Assembly: GCF_900119795.1 (NCBI RefSeq)
Contig: NZ_LT634361.1
Span: 1,798,001-1,862,000, forward strand
DNA length: 64,000 bases
Origin: Tenacibaculum maritimum NCIMB 2154
Lineage (GTDB): Bacteria > Bacteroidota > Bacteroidia > Flavobacteriales > Flavobacteriaceae
Reading direction: 5' to 3'
Shown: positions 62,337 to 64,000 of the stretch, in pieces
How positions within the stretch are numbered: position 1 is the stretch's first letter
How the letters are laid out: every line of letters begins with the position of its first letter
Program-made: the position numbers and the translations under genes
Notes under the pieces: generated by a model
What the model was told of the DNA's origin: nothing
What the model saw: only the letters and a program-made list of their open reading frames with translations
Databases searched by the model: none

Positions 62337-63212
62337 CTACCTATCATCTACATCTAAATAGTTAGGAATACCATCGCCATCAGTATCATCATTTCTAGGA
62401 TCACCATCGCCATTCAAATCTTCGTCTTTTGTCAATTTACGATCATTATCATCATCAGCATCTAAATAATTTGGTATTCTATCATTATCTGTATCTACTT
62501 TTCTTGGATCATTTTCTACAGAAGCATCTTCTACCTCTAAATAAGAAGCTAAACCATCATTATCATCATCTGCTTCGTTAACATCCCACAATTCAATGTA
62601 GAAAAGTAAGTTTTCATTAGGTAAAATAAAACGACCATTTGCCCTATTTCTATATGCTAACCCTGAAGGTATAAACAAAATGCCTTTCCCTCCTCCTTCA
62701 TAAGTTATTGGTCCATTATTCGTTATATTTTTACCTCCTTTAAAATTAATAAAACCATAGGTCCAACCTCTTATTACTTTATTTAAAGAAAACCAAGCTA
62801 TACTTTTATCAAAATCAGGACTCAAACTATCTTTTCTAATAATTCTCTGCCCTCTATACTTAGCATATACAGAGTCCATTACACTAGGAAATTTTGAATC
62901 AGTAGGCGCTACTGGCGTTCCTACACGATTCGTATAATAATATAGCTTATAGTCTATATTATTTTCCTTTACTTCCTTCGTTATTAGCTTCGGGTCTTCA
63001 AATAAAGAAAGTTCATTATTACGTATTGGCTTTACAGTATCTAAATCTGCATTATAGTAATTATTCTTCAAAAACTTAACTAAAGAATCGTTATCTATTA
63101 CAGCCTGCGCCGCATGGTCAAAATTATCAACCGTTCCATTATTATCACTTCCACAAGCATATAAAATAGCGGTAAAGATTACTGTAAATAAAAAGTACTT
63201 AAATTTCATCAT
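62337..63212 (-). CDS. FKBP-type peptidyl-prolyl isomerase with C-terminal calcium-binding repeats, lipoprotein
   Basis: 291 residues with a lipoprotein signal (FLFTVIFTAILYACGS). The FKBP core at about 115-210 has YAKYRGQRI, SLNKVIRGWTYGFINFKGG, KGILFIPSGLAYRNR and LLFYIELWDV. The tail (about 215-291) has thrombospondin type 3-like Ca2+ repeats: DDDNDGLASYLE, DTDNDRIPNYLDADDDND and DTDGDGIPNYLDVDD. It probably folds envelope proteins on the outer face. The acidic tail may bind calcium for stability or adhesion. Convergent with the TrmH gene. Confidence 0.88.
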   Translation of the reverse strand: MMKFKYFLFTVIFTAILYACGSDNNGTVDNFDHAAQAVIDNDSLVKFLKNNYYNADLDTVKPIRNNELSLFEDPKLITKEVKENNIDYKLYYYTNRVGTPVAPTDSKFPSVMDSVYAKYRGQRIIRKDSLSPDFDKSIAWFSLNKVIRGWTYGFINFKGGKNITNNGPITYEGGGKGILFIPSGLAYRNRANGRFILPNENLLFYIELWDVNEADDDNDGLASYLEVEDASVENDPRKVDTDNDRIPNYLDADDDNDRKLTKDEDLNGDGDPRNDDTDGDGIPNYLDVDDR

Positions 63213-63225
63213 TTAATATCAAATT

Positions 63226-63258
63226 TTTGAGTCGCAATTTACCATTTTTATACCTTTG
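63226..63258 (+). promoter_or_regulatory. Promoter with -33 TTTG and -7 TACCTTTG before the S4 gene
   Basis: TTTG at 63226-63229 and TACCTTTG at 63251-63258 are 21 bases apart, matching the Bacteroidota consensus. The -7 box is 33 bases before ATG 63292. Confidence 0.65.
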
Positions 63259-63291
63259 CCAAAAGAGAAATAATAAATTTTAACTTTTTAT

Positions 63292-63672
63292 ATGAGAATT
63301 GACAAATACTTGTGGTGTATTAGACTTTTTAAAACAAGGAGTTTAGCTACCGAGGCTTGCAAAAAAGGGCATATTAAAATAGATGGAAATAACTTAAAGC
63401 CTTCAAAAGAAATTTTTGGAAATGAACTTTTATCCATCAGAAAAAATCAAATCAATTATAAAATAAAAGTCTTAGACATTCCTCCTAATCGCGTTGGAGC
63501 TAAACTAGTCGATCTTTACAGAAAAGATTTAACCCCTAAAGAAGCGTTTGAAAAAACAGATTTACTCAAATACTCTAAAGATTACTATCGAAAAAAGGGA
63601 CTTGGAAGACCCACTAAAAAAGATCGTAGAGATATTGACAACTATACTGAAACTACGGAAGAAGATTTTTAA
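63292..63672 (+). CDS. S4-domain RNA-binding protein (Hsp15-like)
   Basis: 126 residues. The S4 fold occupies the N-terminal half (MRIDKYLWCIRLFKTRSLAT, then KKGHIKIDGNNLKPSKEI), followed by a basic tail (YYRKKGLGRPTKKDRRDI). Hsp15 homologues bind stalled 50S subunits carrying nascent chains. The length and the charged tail are normal. The following phosphoribosyltransferase gene starts 23 bases on. Confidence 0.92.
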   Translation: MRIDKYLWCIRLFKTRSLATEACKKGHIKIDGNNLKPSKEIFGNELLSIRKNQINYKIKVLDIPPNRVGAKLVDLYRKDLTPKEAFEKTDLLKYSKDYYRKKGLGRPTKKDRRDIDNYTETTEEDF

Positions 63673-63695
63673 CTTTGTACAAATATTTAAAAACA

Positions 63696-64000
63696 ATGGC
63701 AACTACTAAAAATATCATCTTAACTAATATTGAAATCGAGCAAAAAATTAAACGAATTGCTTATCAAATCTATGAAAGTAATAGTAATGAAATAGAAATA
63801 GTATTGGCTGGAATTGCAAACAATGGATTTTTGTTTGCTGAAAAATTAGCTAAAGTGCTTAATAAAATATCTCCTTTACATATAACTATATGTAAAGTTA
63901 CCATCGATAAAAAAGCTCCTCTAACCCCTGTAAAAACATCTATAAATACTGATGCGTACAAAGGTAAATCTTTAGTACTAGTAGATGATGTATTGAATTC
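63696..64000 (+). CDS. Phosphoribosyltransferase-family protein, 5' part (runs off the window)
   Basis: The first 101 residues are visible, from MATTKNIILTNIEIEQKIKR. The type I PRTase pattern is present: VLAGIANNGFLFAEKLAKVL (the P-loop region) and the PRPP-binding start LVLVDDVLNS at the window edge. It resembles PyrR or hypoxanthine PRTase relatives. The substrate cannot be fixed without the C-terminus. Confidence 0.85.
   Translation, partial: MATTKNIILTNIEIEQKIKRIAYQIYESNSNEIEIVLAGIANNGFLFAEKLAKVLNKISPLHITICKVTIDKKAPLTPVKTSINTDAYKGKSLVLVDDVLN

Noticed and set aside
1..64000. tRNA, rRNA, CRISPR array, transposase or prophage genes
   Set aside because: I read all gaps on both strands and found no cloverleaf with anticodon arms, no regular spaced repeats, and no integrase or transposase motifs.

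Overview
The window looks like chromosomal DNA of a marine member of the Flavobacteriaceae (Bacteroidota), possibly Tenacibaculum-like. The basis is the strong AT bias, many short lipoprotein signals ending in SC or TC, promoter -7 boxes of the type TAnnTTTG, and families typical of that group (DUF6452, DUF6048, DUF4252, SUI1-like factor, CcsBA fusion, YncE-like partner of a TonB receptor). I saw no rRNA, tRNA, CRISPR array, phage gene or transposase.

Layout. 0-5.5 kb: the 5' part of ornithine aminotransferase (rocD), a secreted zinc metalloprotease gene broken by an in-frame amber codon, a membrane channel-like protein, and an RlmD-type rRNA methyltransferase. 5.5-25.2 kb: a nitrate/nitrite ammonification region. 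It holds a nap operon (napD, napA, a tetraheme duplicated NapB, a tetraheme cytochrome, a Tat-type Fe-S protein, an NrfD-type quinol subunit), three tandem mosaic beta-helix lipoprotein genes, an acetyl-CoA hydrolase/transferase gene, and an nrf operon (outer-membrane channel, frameshifted ric, nrfH, nrfA, ccsBA). 25.4-34.2 kb: mostly core genes. These include DUF6452/DUF6048 envelope proteins, a 2OG oxygenase, a SUI1-like factor, alpha carbonic anhydrase, a nucleoside phosphorylase, a cytosolic binding-protein-fold protein, pcm, an oxidoreductase and 3-hydroxyacyl-CoA dehydrogenase. 34.4-38.7 kb: a MacAB-like export operon. 38.8-43.9 kb: a cobalamin-uptake locus with a B12 riboswitch. 44-52.2 kb: AlkB, an M1 peptidase, a sigma/anti-sigma/DUF4252 operon and an S41 protease. 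52.3-64 kb: DUF72, patatin, a frameshifted beta-propeller lipoprotein, two unusual amidohydrolases, a sphingomyelinase-like phosphodiesterase, a TrmH-type methyltransferase, an FKBP with calcium repeats, an S4 protein and a truncated phosphoribosyltransferase.

How it fits together. Nap would reduce nitrate to nitrite, NrfHA would reduce nitrite to ammonium, CcsBA would attach the many haems, and Ric would repair nitrosative damage to iron centres. The nap operon, the nrf operon and the CoA-transferase gene each carry the same FNR/CRP-type palindrome, ATGAT-N4-ATCAT. In all three it lies at an identical distance from a -7-like box, a spacing that matches class II activation. This three-promoter regulon is the strongest new signal in the window. 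The nap electron route is the most unusual biochemistry: it has no NapC or NapGH, but an NrfCD-like pair, an extra tetraheme cytochrome and a doubled NapB. Three genes (metalloprotease, ric, beta-propeller) each carry a single disrupting change, which means either ongoing gene decay or sequence errors.
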